Origin: Arachidicoccus soli
GTDB taxonomy: Bacteria > Bacteroidota > Bacteroidia > Chitinophagales > Chitinophagaceae
Assembly: GCF_003600625.1 (NCBI RefSeq)
Contig: NZ_CP032489.1
Coordinates: forward strand, 62,001 to 126,000
Direction of reading: 5' to 3'
DNA: 64,000 nt
The notes under the pieces are model-generated. The model was not told the DNA's origin. It ran no database searches and saw only the letters and a program-made list of their open reading frames with translations. The position numbers and the translations under genes were made by a program. Below, one piece after another: positions 26,791 to 36,995 of this stretch. Positions within the stretch are counted from its first letter, which is position 1. Each line of letters begins with the position of its first letter.

Positions 26791-26798
26791 TATCTTTA
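26791..26798 (+). promoter_or_regulatory. -7-like element TATCTTTA, 4 bp before the ABC permease start
   Basis: TATCTTTA differs from TAnnTTTG at the last base and is followed by TTGA and the ATG at 26803, the same four-base spacing seen at six other genes in the window. Confidence 0.4.
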
Positions 26799-26802
26799 TT
26801 GA

Positions 26803-28065
26803 ATGAACCTTCTAGATTCATTATCTTCTGCTTTTCGCACTGTTAAAAGCAATAAACTGCGTACCGGTATTACTGTTACTATTATTGCTTTGGGCATTAT
26901 GGCGCTTATAGGTATTGTAACCTCCACTACAGCGCTCAAAGAAAAAATGCAGTCTAGCTTTTCTTCAATGGGGGCTAATGGGTTTACGATTACCTATAAA
27001 GATATGCAACGTTTTGGCAATCAAGTACGCGTAAAGGATGGCAAGCGCCAAAAGAAATCTAATCTTGATAAGCCCATTACCAAAGCAGAAGCAGAATTGT
27101 TTAAGCAATCTTATCAGTTTCCTGCAAAGGTGAGCATTGCACTTGACGCTACAGGTGGAAGTGTGGAAGTCCATTATAAGAACATAAAGACCAACCCCAA
27201 TGTAACGCTCAATGGGGGTGATGAAAACTATTTGTTTGTAAACGGATTTACTGTTGCCGTTGGCCGTAATCTTTCTGTAAATGATGTGAGCTCGGGAAGA
27301 AATGTATGTGTATTGGGCAATGATTTAGCAGTAAAACTTTTTGGAGTCAATATCGCGAGAGCATTGGATAAAATGATTTTGGTAGGAACTTTGCCTTATA
27401 GGGTTGTAGGTGTTTTAACTGCTAAGGGCTCTGGCTCAAGAGGTAGTCAGGATAATTTTATATTGACTTCTTATAATAATATCCGGCGTTTAGGGTTAAG
27501 TAATGCCAATTCCTTTTCTATAGGTGTGGCCGCAGATAATGTGCAAAACGTAAGCCTGGCGGCCTCTGAAGCCATGGGAGTCTTTAGAAGAGTCAGAAAG
27601 CTGTTGCCAAATGAGGCGGATAATTTTGTAATTAATAAAAGTGATGAACTAACGCAGAAACTGTTCAGTTCTCTTAGTAGTATAGAGTATGGTGTGGTGG
27701 GTATTGGTTGTATTACTTTGTTTGGTGCGGCTATAGGCCTGATGAATATTATGTTGGTAGCTGTAAGTGAGCGCACAAAAGAAATTGGTCTGGTGAAGGC
27801 AATTGGTGGGAAGAAGAAAAATATTCGGCAACAATTTTTGTTCGAATCTATCATCATTAGCTTGATGGGTGCTTTTATTGGGATCTTATTGGGGATTATG
27901 ATAGGAAATGTTTTTGCCAGTTTTATGAAAACGGGTTTTGTCGTTCCTTGGGTTTGGGTAACAATAGGTATTATCTCATGTAGTGTAACTGGTTTATTAG
28001 CAGGCCTTTACCCGGCAATCAAAGCATCAAAGCTTAATCCGATAGAAGCACTTCGTTACGAATGA
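26803..28065 (+). CDS. ABC transporter permease, MacB/FtsX type
   Basis: 420 residues. One N-terminal membrane helix follows SAFRTVKSNKLRTGITVTII. A periplasmic MacB-like core runs from about 45 to 280. A C-terminal FtsX domain of three helices follows, with MNIMLVAVSERTKEIGLVKAIG and a final LYPAIKASKLNPIEALRYE, the usual coupling motif. It needs an ATPase that is not adjacent. Relatives export lipids, peptides or lipoproteins, or act as mechanotransmitters. Confidence 0.9.
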   Translation: MNLLDSLSSAFRTVKSNKLRTGITVTIIALGIMALIGIVTSTTALKEKMQSSFSSMGANGFTITYKDMQRFGNQVRVKDGKRQKKSNLDKPITKAEAELFKQSYQFPAKVSIALDATGGSVEVHYKNIKTNPNVTLNGGDENYLFVNGFTVAVGRNLSVNDVSSGRNVCVLGNDLAVKLFGVNIARALDKMILVGTLPYRVVGVLTAKGSGSRGSQDNFILTSYNNIRRLGLSNANSFSIGVAADNVQNVSLAASEAMGVFRRVRKLLPNEADNFVINKSDELTQKLFSSLSSIEYGVVGIGCITLFGAAIGLMNIMLVAVSERTKEIGLVKAIGGKKKNIRQQFLFESIIISLMGAFIGILLGIMIGNVFASFMKTGFVVPWVWVTIGIISCSVTGLLAGLYPAIKASKLNPIEALRYE

Positions 28066-28179
28066 CTATTACAACAAATAAAATGCATAAATAGCGAATT
28101 AGTGAACAAATATTTGTTATATCTCTAGCCTTTATTGAAGGTTTTCTAGAATGCTTTCTTTATCTTCGCTTATTAATTA

Positions 28180-28213
28180 GCCTTGGCTACCTCGTTGGCA
28201 AGGCATTTTTTTT
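28180..28213 (+). terminator. Terminator-like hairpin upstream of rny
   Basis: GCCTTG (28180-28185) pairs with CAAGGC (28199-28204) across a 13-base loop and is followed by A and eight Ts. It ends the ABC permease transcript or acts as an attenuator, 24 bp before rny. An imperfect hairpin CTAGCCTT...AAGG...CTAG (28125-28149) lies just upstream. Confidence 0.6.
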
Positions 28214-28237
28214 AATATATATAAATCAAAATATAGA

Positions 28238-29803
28238 ATGAACTTAGGAATATGGGAGGCTGTGGTTGCAATTGTGGGCGTGGTAATTGGTATAATTGTG
28301 GGCAAATTTGTTTTTGCAAAGGATACTAAAAAGCAAATTACCGACGCAGAAAGTCAAGCGCAATCCATTATAAAAGAGGCACAATTACATGCCGAAACCA
28401 TCAAAAAAGAAAAACAACTTGAAGCAAAGGAAAAATTTGTTCAGCTAAAATCGGAACACGATAAAGAGATATTTGAACGGAATAAAAAAATTGGGGATAT
28501 TGAAAATAAGATTAAACAGAAAGAAAATACGATTAATCAAAAGGAAAATACACTCGACAAACAGTTGAAGGAAAACAATCTTATTAAAGAGAATCTAAAT
28601 AAGCAAATAGAGGTTGTCAACCAAAAACGTACCGAACTCGAGAAGCATCAAGAAGAACATATTCGCCGATTGGAAAAAATTTCCAATCTTTCTTCAGAGG
28701 AAGCGAAGTCTCAATTAATTGAAAGTTTAAAAAATGAAGCCAAAACGCAAGCACTTTCATTACAACAAGATATAATTGAAGATGCAAAACAAAAGGCTAA
28801 TAAAGAAGCGCGAAAAATTATTATTCAATCCATTCAGCGAACGGCAGCTGAGCAAACTATTGAGAATACAGTAACAGTATTCAATTTAGAGTCTGATGAA
28901 ATTAAAGGTCAAATTATTGGCCGGGAGGGGCGTAATATTCGCGCTATTGAAGCGGCTACTGGTGTAGATTTGATTGTGGATGATACGCCGGAAGCTGTGA
29001 TTCTTTCTAGTTTTGACCCTTTACGTCGTGAAATAGCTCGTTTGTCTTTGCAACGTTTGGTTGCTGATGGTCGTATTCATCCGGCTCGTATTGAGGAGGT
29101 AGTGGACAAAACTCGACGTCAGTTAGAAGAGCAAGTAATGGAAATTGGCGAACGCACTATCATAGAACTGGGAATTCATGGGTTGCATAAAGAGCTTGTA
29201 AGAATTGTAGGTAAAATGCGATTCCGCTCTTCTTACGGCCAAAATTTATTGATGCATAGTCGTGAGACGGCTAACCTTTGTGGCATAATGGCCGCAGAGC
29301 TAGGACTCAATCCGAAATTGGCAAAGCGGGCAGGTCTATTACACGATATAGGTAAGGTACCTGACGAAGAGACTGAATTGAGTCATGCTTTATTGGGTGC
29401 AAGATTGGCGGAAAAATATGGGGAGAATCCTGCAGTGGTAAATGCCATTGGCGCGCACCACGATGAAATGGAAATGCTGTATGTGATTTCACCTATCATT
29501 CAGGCTTGCGATGCTATCAGTGGTGCACGCCCCGGTGCTCGTCGCGAGATAATGCAACAATATATCCAGCGTATCAAAGATTTAGAATCTTTAGCACAAG
29601 GCTATACCGGTGTAGAAAAAGCATATGCGATTCAAGCTGGTCGCGAATTGCGTGTGATCGTGGAAGCGGATAAGGTTACAGATGATGAAAGTGGTAAGTT
29701 AAGTTTTGATATAGCGCAAAAAATCCAAACTGAAATGACTTATCCAGGTCAAATAAAAGTAACCGTTATTCGCGAAAAACGTGCGGTGAACGTCGCACGA
29801 TAA
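28238..29803 (+). CDS. rny: Ribonuclease Y
   Basis: Membrane-anchored endoribonuclease that starts mRNA decay. 521 residues: an N-terminal membrane helix (about 3-27), a long charged coiled coil (about 30-200), a KH domain with [15 protein letters not shown], and an HD domain with [10 protein letters not shown] and GLLHDIGKV that binds the catalytic metals. Length and order are standard. Confidence 0.96.
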   Translation: MNLGIWEAVVAIVGVVIGIIVGKFVFAKDTKKQITDAESQAQSIIKEAQLHAETIKKEKQLEAKEKFVQLKSEHDKEIFERNKKIGDIENKIKQKENTINQKENTLDKQLKENNLIKENLNKQIEVVNQKRTELEKHQEEHIRRLEKISNLSSEEAKSQLIESLKNEAKTQALSLQQDIIEDAKQKANKEARKIIIQSIQRTAAEQTIENTVTVFNLESDEIKGQIIGREGRNIRAIEAATGVDLIVDDTPEAVILSSFDPLRREIARLSLQRLVADGRIHPARIEEVVDKTRRQLEEQVMEIGERTIIELGIHGLHKELVRIVGKMRFRSSYGQNLLMHSRETANLCGIMAAELGLNPKLAKRAGLLHDIGKVPDEETELSHALLGARLAEKYGENPAVVNAIGAHHDEMEMLYVISPIIQACDAISGARPGARREIMQQYIQRIKDLESLAQGYTGVEKAYAIQAGRELRVIVEADKVTDDESGKLSFDIAQKIQTEMTYPGQIKVTVIREKRAVNVAR

Positions 29804-29840
29804 GGATAATTTTGCCCTTATATTTATTTTAATCTTTACT

Positions 29841-29874
29841 AAAGAAGTATTGAAAAATGCTTCTTTATTTTTTT
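29841..29874 (+). terminator. Terminator after rny
   Basis: AAAGAAGTATT, loop GAAA and AATGCTTCTTT form an 11-bp stem with one wobble pair, followed by ATTTTTTTT. Confidence 0.8.
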
Positions 29875-29934
29875 GTAGGAAGATTAAATTCTTGCTATCA
29901 AATTATCAATTTTACTAAAGACCAAATAAATTCG

Positions 29935-29942
29935 TACCTTTG
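29935..29942 (+). promoter_or_regulatory. -7 promoter element TACCTTTG of typA
   Basis: TACCTTTG matches TAnnTTTG; TTTA at 29911-29914 is a weak -33 candidate 20 bp upstream. The leader would be about 20 bases. Confidence 0.5.
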
Positions 29943-29966
29943 CGCACTTAAAATAAAATTATTTTG

Positions 29967-31769
29967 ATGAATATCAGAAATATTGCCATTATCGCACACG
30001 TTGACCACGGTAAGACTACCTTGGTGGATAAGATTTTACATACTGCCAGAGTATTCCGAGACAATCAGGATACCGGCGATTTGATAATGGATAGTAATGA
30101 CCTTGAACGGGAAAGAGGCATTACTATTTTTAGTAAAAATGCAGCTGTTATTTATAACGATGTAAAAATAAATGTGATAGATACGCCGGGTCACTCTGAC
30201 TTTGGTGGGGAAGTAGAACGTGTATTGAAAATGGCTGATGGTGTAATACTTTTAGTAGATGCATTTGAAGGGCCAATGCCGCAAACGCGTTTCGTATTAC
30301 AAAAAGCTTTACAATTGAATTTAAAACCAATTGTGGTAATTAATAAGGTGGATAAACCAAATTGTCGCCCCGATGAAGTTCATGATGCGGTATTTGAATT
30401 GTTCTTTAATTTGGATGCAACAGAAGAACAGCTGGATTTTCCTACTTTTTATGGTAGCGGAAAGAATGGCTGGTTCAATGATAGTTTAACTGAACGCGAA
30501 GATATTTTGCCATTGATGGATGGTATTTTGAAATATGTACCAGAGCCAAAAGTAAATGAAGGTCCATTGCAAATGCAAATCACTTCTTTGGATTACTCTT
30601 CTTTCTTGGGCAGAATTGCAGTAGGAAAGGTTACGCGTGGTAGTATCAAAGAAAGTCAGCCAATTGCATTGGTGCAAACTGATGGTAGCATCAAAAAATC
30701 TCGGGTAAAAGAATTGTATGTATTTGAAGGAATGGGAAAACGTAAGGTTACAGAAGTTGTAGCAGGTGATTTATGTGCTGTCGTGGGCCTGGAAGACTTT
30801 AATATTGGCGATACGATTTGTGATGCTGAAACTCCGGAAGCCCTACCTGTAATTAGTGTAGATGAGCCAACGATGAGTATGTTATTTAGTATTAATACTT
30901 CACCATTTTTTGGCAAGGATGGTAAGTTTGTTACTTCTCGTCATCTGCGTGATCGTCTGATAAAAGAAACAGAAAAGAACCTCGCATTGCGAGTAGAAGA
31001 TACTGATAGCGCCGATAGCTTTTTAGTATATGGTCGTGGTATTTTGCACTTAGGCGTTTTGATTGAAACAATGCGTCGTGAAGGTTATGAACTAACTGTT
31101 GGTCAACCACAAGTCTTGGTAAAAACGGTGGATGGTAAAAAACACGAACCTTATGAAAATTTAGTAGTAGATGTACCTGCAGACTTTAGCGGAAAAGTAA
31201 TTGATTTGGTTACGCAACGTAAAGGTGAAATGTTGGTAATGGAAAGCAAAGGTGAAATGCAGCACCTGGAGTTTGATATTCCTTCTCGCGGTTTAATCGG
31301 ATTGCGTTCTCAAATGCTTACCAATACTGCCGGAGAGGCTGTAATGGCACATCGTTTTAATGAATATAAACCATGGAAGGGTATTATACCTGGTAGAAAT
31401 AACGGGGTATTGATTTCAAAGAACCAGGCAACTACAACAGCATATTCTATTGACAAATTGCAAGACAGGGGCTCTTTCTTTGTAGATCCGGGAGAAGAAG
31501 TATATGTAGGGCAGATTATTGCGGAACATATTAAACCGGGAGATTTAATTGTGAATGCTACTGAGGGTAAAAAGTTGACGAATATGCGTGCGAGCGGAAG
31601 TGATGATTCGGTACGTATAATTCCAAAAATTCAGATGACTTTGGAGGAATGTATGGAATATATTCAGGATGATGAATGTATTGAGGTTACACCAAAAATT
31701 ATTCGTTTACGCAAAACTTTGCTGAATGAAGAAGAAAGAAAACGTCAATCTAAATCAATGAAAGCTTAA
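29967..31769 (+). CDS. typA: Ribosome-binding GTPase TypA/BipA
   Basis: Translation-factor GTPase of 600 residues that binds 70S ribosomes under stress and in 50S assembly. G1 is [10 protein letters not shown]3 is [10 protein letters not shown] and G4 is NKVDK. EF-G-like domains III and V and the TypA-specific C-terminal domain (ending near [13 protein letters not shown]) follow. I use the ATG at 29967; the preceding TTG at 29964 is not needed. Confidence 0.96.
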   Translation: MNIRNIAIIAHVDHGKTTLVDKILHTARVFRDNQDTGDLIMDSNDLERERGITIFSKNAAVIYNDVKINVIDTPGHSDFGGEVERVLKMADGVILLVDAFEGPMPQTRFVLQKALQLNLKPIVVINKVDKPNCRPDEVHDAVFELFFNLDATEEQLDFPTFYGSGKNGWFNDSLTEREDILPLMDGILKYVPEPKVNEGPLQMQITSLDYSSFLGRIAVGKVTRGSIKESQPIALVQTDGSIKKSRVKELYVFEGMGKRKVTEVVAGDLCAVVGLEDFNIGDTICDAETPEALPVISVDEPTMSMLFSINTSPFFGKDGKFVTSRHLRDRLIKETEKNLALRVEDTDSADSFLVYGRGILHLGVLIETMRREGYELTVGQPQVLVKTVDGKKHEPYENLVVDVPADFSGKVIDLVTQRKGEMLVMESKGEMQHLEFDIPSRGLIGLRSQMLTNTAGEAVMAHRFNEYKPWKGIIPGRNNGVLISKNQATTTAYSIDKLQDRGSFFVDPGEEVYVGQIIAEHIKPGDLIVNATEGKKLTNMRASGSDDSVRIIPKIQMTLEECMEYIQDDECIEVTPKIIRLRKTLLNEEERKRQSKSMKA

Positions 31770-31784
31770 TTTATAAAGCCTAGA

Positions 31785-31824
31785 AGCAAAAAAACCGCAT
31801 CTTTAAAGATGCGGTTTTTTTGCT
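31785..31824. terminator. Perfect 40-base palindromic terminator between typA and the DUF4251 gene
   Basis: AGCAAAAAAACCGCATCTTT is followed directly by its exact reverse complement. CCGCATCTTT/AAAGATGCGG forms the hairpin core and the A/T runs make it work in both directions for the two convergent genes. Confidence 0.9.
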
Positions 31825-31840
31825 TTATAAAAGTCTTAAG

Positions 31841-32377
31841 TTATAGAATATCAGTTTTTGTTGAAGTTATGTCACCGTAAAAAGATATGATATCTCGATT
31901 GATGCTTTGAACCTGTAAGGTAGCATAACCGCTCTCAGTAATGTCTAATGTCAGTTCATTGGCAGTTTTCACATTATTTAGAATAATGGTGATTTCGTAA
32001 ACACCCTTTCTCTTTTGTTTGAGATGATAGTTAAAATCCTTTGTATTAAATTTTATGCCATTATCGTCGCTATTGAAATTGCTTGTATATGCTCTTCCAT
32101 AAAACGGAAGGTTTGCTTTGACGGAATCTTTTGTGACAGAAAGAAAGTAACCCGGCGATAAATTACGCAATTGTTGCCCATTGGGCAATATATTTAAAAT
32201 GCTGATTCTTTGAGGATTTGCTTGGGTTGCTTCGAATACGAAGTTTTGCATTCCTACCAACTTAGCAACCTTCTCTTGTTGTTCAGTTTTTGCTACACTA
32301 GTCTTTAATGAGGAAGAACAAGCTGATAATAATAAGCAAAAAAAGAAGCAAGTGAAACCTAGATAATAATTTTTCAT
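31841..32377 (-). CDS. DUF4251 family lipoprotein
   Basis: 178 residues with a lipoprotein signal peptide (lipobox LLSAC, C20) and a beta-rich region (NFVFEATQANPQR, LPFYGRAY, GIKFNTKDFNY, YATLQVQSINRD) fitting DUF4251, a Bacteroidota family of unknown function likely located in the periplasm or on the outer membrane. Monocistronic. Confidence 0.8.
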   Translation of the reverse strand: MKNYYLGFTCFFFCLLLSACSSSLKTSVAKTEQQEKVAKLVGMQNFVFEATQANPQRISILNILPNGQQLRNLSPGYFLSVTKDSVKANLPFYGRAYTSNFNSDDNGIKFNTKDFNYHLKQKRKGVYEITIILNNVKTANELTLDITESGYATLQVQSINRDIISFYGDITSTKTDIL

Positions 32378-32429
32378 CTTCTCTCGATTTATTTCTTAAA
32401 GGTAGCGAAACCTTTTATATATACATAAA

Positions 32430-32455
32430 AAGAGCGGCTAATGACAGCCGCTCTT
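32430..32455 (-). terminator. Terminator after the transketolase subunit gene
   Basis: AAGAGCGGCT and AGCCGCTCTT form a 10-bp stem with a six-base loop. On the minus strand the stem is followed by TTTTT, so it ends the transketolase transcript. Confidence 0.8.
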
Positions 32456-32484
32456 CGGTAAAAGTATATTTAACATAGGTGAAG

Positions 32485-33333
32485 TTAATAATCGCCTAAA
32501 GGGCTTTCACCTAATTGAGTTAATGCACTAGCCAATTGTTCATCATTAGGCGCAACGCCATGCCATTGATGATGACCTTCCATAAAATCAACGCCTTTTC
32601 CCATAACGGTTTTCATTAAAATAACCACAGGTTTTCCTGGCTGAGATAGCTTCTTGGCTTCCTCAAGCTTTTTAGTAATAGCAACAATATCGTTGCCTTC
32701 TTCTAAAACCAAAACCTGCCATTTAAAGGCTTTGAATTTGGCTTCTAAATCGCCCAAATCCATTACTTCTTTTGTAGGGCCATCAATTTGTTGCCCATTC
32801 CAATCTACGGTTAAAATCAATCTTGAGGCATCTAAATTTGGGGCCGCTAATATTGCTTCCCAATTTTGGCCTTCATTTAACTCGCCGTCGCCACAAAGAG
32901 CATATACAAAATTCTCGTCGCCATTTTGTTTTTTAGCCAATGAAGCACCAATTGCCACACTTAAACCCTGCCCCAAAGACCCGCTAGCAATACGAATACC
33001 GGGTAGATGCTCGTGTGTTGTTGGATGACCTTGTAAACGAGAATTTAATTTACGAAAAGTGGACAATTCTTTTTTATCAAAATAACCTGCGTGTGCCAAT
33101 GTAGAATAAAAAACGGGTGAAATATGCCCGTTGGAAAGAAAGAAAATATCTTCATCTTTCCCATCCATATCAAAACCAGGTTTACGCTTCATTACGCTGA
33201 AATAAAGGGCGGTAAAATAGTCTGTACAACCTAAGGACCCTCCTGGGTGGCCACTCTGAGCACCATGCACCATTCTTAAAATATCGCGCCTAATTTGTGT
33301 AGCTGTATTTTTTAGCTGTTCAATATCTGCCAT
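32485..33333 (-). CDS. Transketolase, N-terminal (thiamine diphosphate) subunit
   Basis: 282 residues equal to the first domain of transketolase: AQSGHPGGSLGCTDY, NGHISPVFYS, ASGSLGQGLSVAIG and the cofactor motif GDGELNEGQNWE with WNGQQIDG later. Many bacteria split the enzyme into two genes that usually lie side by side; here the C-terminal partner is absent, since downstream is a lipoprotein gene and upstream the divergent frr. The partner must be encoded elsewhere for pentose phosphate function. Confidence 0.93.
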   Translation of the reverse strand: MADIEQLKNTATQIRRDILRMVHGAQSGHPGGSLGCTDYFTALYFSVMKRKPGFDMDGKDEDIFFLSNGHISPVFYSTLAHAGYFDKKELSTFRKLNSRLQGHPTTHEHLPGIRIASGSLGQGLSVAIGASLAKKQNGDENFVYALCGDGELNEGQNWEAILAAPNLDASRLILTVDWNGQQIDGPTKEVMDLGDLEAKFKAFKWQVLVLEEGNDIVAITKKLEEAKKLSQPGKPVVILMKTVMGKGVDFMEGHHQWHGVAPNDEQLASALTQLGESPLGDY

Positions 33334-33558
33334 TTCTAATTACTTTTTTATGCAAAAATTATTTTAGCCCCGAAGATAAACCATTTTCTTATTTACAACT
33401 TTACATTATTGAATTTATATGAATTAATTTAATAATTAACTTTTATAATAAAAGAAGCATATAGCTAAATGTATTTATTATTGTCATTTTTAATAATTTT
33501 TCTATTGTCTTCATCATCTTTTTAAAGTAATTTCGCCGCAATCTTAAACAGCATAGTT

Positions 33559-34122
33559 ATGTCTGAAGAATTGAATTTAATAATTGAAGATGCAGAAGCT
33601 ACAATGAAAAAAGCTGTTGCACATTTGGAAGTTGAGCTTACACGCATACGTGCAGGAAAGGCTAGCCCTTCTATGCTTGATGGCGTAATGGTTGAGTATT
33701 ATGGCAATCCTACACCTGTTTCGCAAGTGGCCAATATTAGTGTTTTAGATGTGCGAACTATTTCGCTTCAACCTTGGGAAAGAAATATGCTTGCACCCAT
33801 CGAACGTAGTATCATGGCTGCTAATATTGGGGTTACACCTCAAAACGATGGGGTTCAAATTCGTTTATCCCTTCCTCCACTTACCGAAGAACGTCGTAGA
33901 GAGTTGTTTAAAAAAGCAACTGCTGAAGGTGAAAATGGAAAAATAAGTATTCGTAATATTCGTAGGGATGCGATTGAGCAAATAAAAAAACAACAAAAAG
34001 ACGGCTTGAGTGAAGATATTGCTAAAGGCGGAGAAAAGGCTGTGCAAGAGCTTACCGATAAATATACTGCCGTTGTAGAAAAACATTTGGCGATGAAAGA
34101 AAAAGAAATGATGTCGATTTAA
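33559..34122 (+). CDS. frr: Ribosome recycling factor
   Basis: 187 residues, the normal length. It has the family features LTRIRAGKASPSMLDGVMVEYYG near the N terminus, ISLQPWERNMLAPIERSI, PPLTEERRRELFKKA and RNIRRDAIEQIKK. With EF-G it splits post-termination ribosomes. pyrH, its usual upstream neighbour, is not here. A variant -7 element TAATTTCG lies at 33528-33535. Confidence 0.97.
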   Translation: MSEELNLIIEDAEATMKKAVAHLEVELTRIRAGKASPSMLDGVMVEYYGNPTPVSQVANISVLDVRTISLQPWERNMLAPIERSIMAANIGVTPQNDGVQIRLSLPPLTEERRRELFKKATAEGENGKISIRNIRRDAIEQIKKQQKDGLSEDIAKGGEKAVQELTDKYTAVVEKHLAMKEKEMMSI

Positions 34123-34180
34123 TAGCTTAGGAAATAGTGGTTTTGGAAACTTATAAATTTATGTCTTATACAAGATAAAC

Positions 34181-35209
34181 ATGCAAGAGTTACTAGAAAA
34201 AATAGATAGTTATAAGCAAGAAATTGAAGCTTCATCGGTGTTGAATGCTGAAGAAGTGGAAGCGTTTCGTATAAAATATTTGGGAACAAAAGGTCTTGTA
34301 AAAGCGATAATGGGCGAAATGAAAAATGTGCCTAATGAACAAAAAAAGCAAGCGGGTCAACTATTGAATGAGTTTAAAGTTTTTGTGGAAACCAAGTTTG
34401 AAGGCTTGAAAGCACAATTTGAAAATAATGATAGCGATGCTTCTCATATAGACTTTTCTTTACCGGGTGATGCAGTTGCAGTAGGTACCAGGCATCCATT
34501 AAGTATCGTGCGTAATCGTATTGTTTCTATCTTTAAAAGACTAGGTTTTGCCATAGCTGAAGGGCCCGATATTGAAGACGACTGGCATAACTTCGGTGCG
34601 ATGAATTTGCCGGAAGATCATCCTGCAAGAGATATGCAGGATACTTTCTATATTAACCAAAACCCGTCTTGGTTGTTACGTACGCATACAAGTAGTGTAC
34701 AGGCAAGAGTAATGGAAAATCAAAAGCCACCTATTCGGGTTATCTGCCCAGGCAGAGTTTATCGTAACGAAACTATCAGCGCGAGAGCACATTGCTTTTT
34801 TCATCAGGTAGAGGGCTTATATATCGGTGAAAATGTGAGTTTCGCCGATTTAAAACAAACGCTTTATTTCTTCGTACAAGAGATGTTTGGTAAAGATATA
34901 AAAGTGCGTTTTCGTCCGAGCTACTTCCCTTTTACAGAGCCAAGTGCAGAAATGGATATTAGTTGTTTAATATGTGAGGGTGAAGGTTGTAATGTATGTA
35001 AACATACAGGTTGGGTAGAAATTTTGGGGAGTGGTATGGTACACCCGAAAGTGTTGGAAAACTTTGGAATAGATAGTAATAAATATACAGGTTTCGCTTT
35101 TGGGATGGGTGTAGAACGCATCACACAATTAAAATATCGTGTAAACGATTTGCGTCTGTATTCACAAAACGATATACGATTTTTGCAACAATTTACAGGC
35201 GCAGTTTAG
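34181..35209 (+). CDS. pheS: Phenylalanyl-tRNA synthetase alpha subunit
   Basis: 342 residues. An N-terminal coiled coil is followed by the class II core: HPARDMQDTFYI, LRTHTSSVQARVM, GRVYRNETISARAHCFFHQV, and FGMGVERITQLKY (motif 3). A four-cysteine cluster CLICEGEGCNVC (about 266-277) is present, as in many bacterial PheS. The beta subunit gene pheT is not adjacent. frr is 58 bp upstream and pgk 70 bp downstream. Confidence 0.96.
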   Translation: MQELLEKIDSYKQEIEASSVLNAEEVEAFRIKYLGTKGLVKAIMGEMKNVPNEQKKQAGQLLNEFKVFVETKFEGLKAQFENNDSDASHIDFSLPGDAVAVGTRHPLSIVRNRIVSIFKRLGFAIAEGPDIEDDWHNFGAMNLPEDHPARDMQDTFYINQNPSWLLRTHTSSVQARVMENQKPPIRVICPGRVYRNETISARAHCFFHQVEGLYIGENVSFADLKQTLYFFVQEMFGKDIKVRFRPSYFPFTEPSAEMDISCLICEGEGCNVCKHTGWVEILGSGMVHPKVLENFGIDSNKYTGFAFGMGVERITQLKYRVNDLRLYSQNDIRFLQQFTGAV

Positions 35210-35279
35210 TTTTATAGATTAGGAGGACAAATTATCAAGAACAATGTACCATAAATAATCATTCATAAATCATCTCTTC

Positions 35280-36473
35280 ATGAGCAATTTTAGTAATCAT
35301 TCATTCGCAAACGAAAAAGCATTAATTCGTGTTGATTTTAATGTGCCTTTAGATAAAGCAACGCTAGACATAACTGACGATACGCGTATTCGCGCAGCAT
35401 TGCCTACTATAAAGAAGATATTGTCAGATGGTGGCAGTGTAATTTTAATGAGTCATTTAGGTCGACCTAAAAGTGGTCCCGAAGATAAATTTTCTTTGAA
35501 ACATATTCTTGCTCATTTAAGCAAATTGTTGAATGTTGATGTGCAATTTGCTAATGATTGTATTGGTGAAGAAGCCGTTGAAAGAGCTAAAAACTTGCAA
35601 CCTGGACAGGTGCTTTTATTAGAGAATTTGCGTTTTTATCCTGAAGAAGAGAAAGGCGATAAAGCTTTCGCGGAAAAATTAAGTAAGCTCGGAGATGTAT
35701 ATGTGAATGATGCATTTGGCACTGCGCATCGCGCCCATGCTTCCACTGCTATAATTGCACAATACTTTCCAGAAGGCAAAAAGATGTTTGGCTTATTGAT
35801 GAATGCGGAAGTAAGCAGTGCAGAAAAAGTATTGCATCAATCAGAAAAACCATTCTGCGCAATTATCGGTGGAGCGAAGGTCTCGGACAAAATATTGATA
35901 ATAGAAAACTTGTTGGAAAAAGCGACAGATATTATTATCGGTGGTGGTATGTCTTATACTTTTTACAAGGCGCAAGGCGGTAAAATTGGTAATTCCCTTT
36001 GCGAAGATGATCGTTTGGATATTGCTGTTGAATTGTTGAAAAAAGCAGAGGCAAAAGGTGTATGCATTCATTTGCCGAGTGATTCAATTATTGCTGATAA
36101 GTTCGCTGCGGATGCAGATATTGCTGCTGCGCCTAGCAATAATATTCCCAATGGATGGATGGGGTTAGATATTGCAGAAGATGCACGTGAACAATTTGCC
36201 AACGTTATCAAAGGTTCAAAAACTATTTTATGGAATGGTCCGATGGGTGTTTTTGAGATGGAAAAGTTTCAAGGAGGAACAAAAACAATTGCTCTAGCCG
36301 TCGCTGAAGCTACAAAAAATGGGGCTTTTTCTTTAGTCGGTGGAGGTGATAGTGTTGCTGCTGTAAATAAGTTTAATTTAGCTGATAAGATTAGCTATGT
36401 TTCTACCGGGGGGGGTGCATTGCTCGAATATTTTGAAGGGAAAGAATTACCGGGTATTGCAGCAATAAAGTAA
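35280..36473 (+). CDS. pgk: Phosphoglycerate kinase
   Basis: Glycolytic enzyme of 397 residues making ATP from 1,3-bisphosphoglycerate. [43 protein letters not shown] (substrate binding), GGAKVSDKI, and [12 protein letters not shown] with [19 protein letters not shown] at the C terminus (nucleotide binding) are all present. It ends in a strong hairpin. Confidence 0.97.
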   Translation: MSNFSNHSFANEKALIRVDFNVPLDKATLDITDDTRIRAALPTIKKILSDGGSVILMSHLGRPKSGPEDKFSLKHILAHLSKLLNVDVQFANDCIGEEAVERAKNLQPGQVLLLENLRFYPEEEKGDKAFAEKLSKLGDVYVNDAFGTAHRAHASTAIIAQYFPEGKKMFGLLMNAEVSSAEKVLHQSEKPFCAIIGGAKVSDKILIIENLLEKATDIIIGGGMSYTFYKAQGGKIGNSLCEDDRLDIAVELLKKAEAKGVCIHLPSDSIIADKFAADADIAAAPSNNIPNGWMGLDIAEDAREQFANVIKGSKTILWNGPMGVFEMEKFQGGTKTIALAVAEATKNGAFSLVGGGDSVAAVNKFNLADKISYVSTGGGALLEYFEGKELPGIAAIK

Positions 36474-36494
36474 TAAATTATTTACCTTAATAAG

Positions 36495-36530
36495 AAACCT
36501 CATTTAGTAAAATGCTAAATGAGGTTTTTT
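36495..36530 (+). terminator. Terminator after pgk
   Basis: AAACCTCATTTAG and CTAAATGAGGTTT form a 13-bp perfect stem with a 7-base loop, followed by Ts. It lies between pgk and the convergent osmC-like gene. Confidence 0.85.
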
Positions 36531-36548
36531 CGGTAAGAAGTCTTGTAT

Positions 36549-36965
36549 TTAAATCAATGTTGCATCCAGTGAAATATTCAAATTTAGAACTTTACTTATT
36601 GGACATCCGGCCTTGGCCTTTTGTGTGCATTCTTCAAATTTCTCTTGACTAATACCCGGTATCTTTGCTTTTAGGACAATGTGCGAATCGGTTAATTCTA
36701 ATTTCTCAGGGTCCATGGTAATAGTTGCGCTTGCATTTAAAGACTCTGGTGTAAAACCTTCTGCCCCTAAAATATTACTGAGGGCCATAGCAAAACAACC
36801 TGCATGTGCAGCTGCAATTAATTCTTCAGGATTAGTGCCCACACCTTCTTCGAATCGAGATTGAAAAGAATATTGTGTATTATTTAAAGTAGTGCTTTGC
36901 GTAGTAAGCTTTCCATTACCTTCTTTAATAGAGCCATTCCAAATGGCCGATGCTGAACGTTTCAT
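36549..36965 (-). CDS. OsmC/Ohr-family peroxiredoxin
   Basis: 138 residues with both reactive cysteines: the first in AAHAGCFAMAL and the second in AGCPISKVLN. The N-terminal SAIWNGSIKEGNGKL fits the OsmC branch (not Ohr), which reduces organic hydroperoxides. It lies 30 bp downstream of the gtrA-like gene and may share its transcript. Confidence 0.9.
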   Translation of the reverse strand: MKRSASAIWNGSIKEGNGKLTTQSTTLNNTQYSFQSRFEEGVGTNPEELIAAAHAGCFAMALSNILGAEGFTPESLNASATITMDPEKLELTDSHIVLKAKIPGISQEKFEECTQKAKAGCPISKVLNLNISLDATLI

Positions 36966-36995
36966 AATTATTATTTTATTTTGAAAAAACTTTTA

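Noticed and set aside
31785-31824. Perfect 40-base palindrome as an operator
   Set aside because: Position between convergent genes and flanking A/T runs make a bidirectional terminator the simpler explanation.
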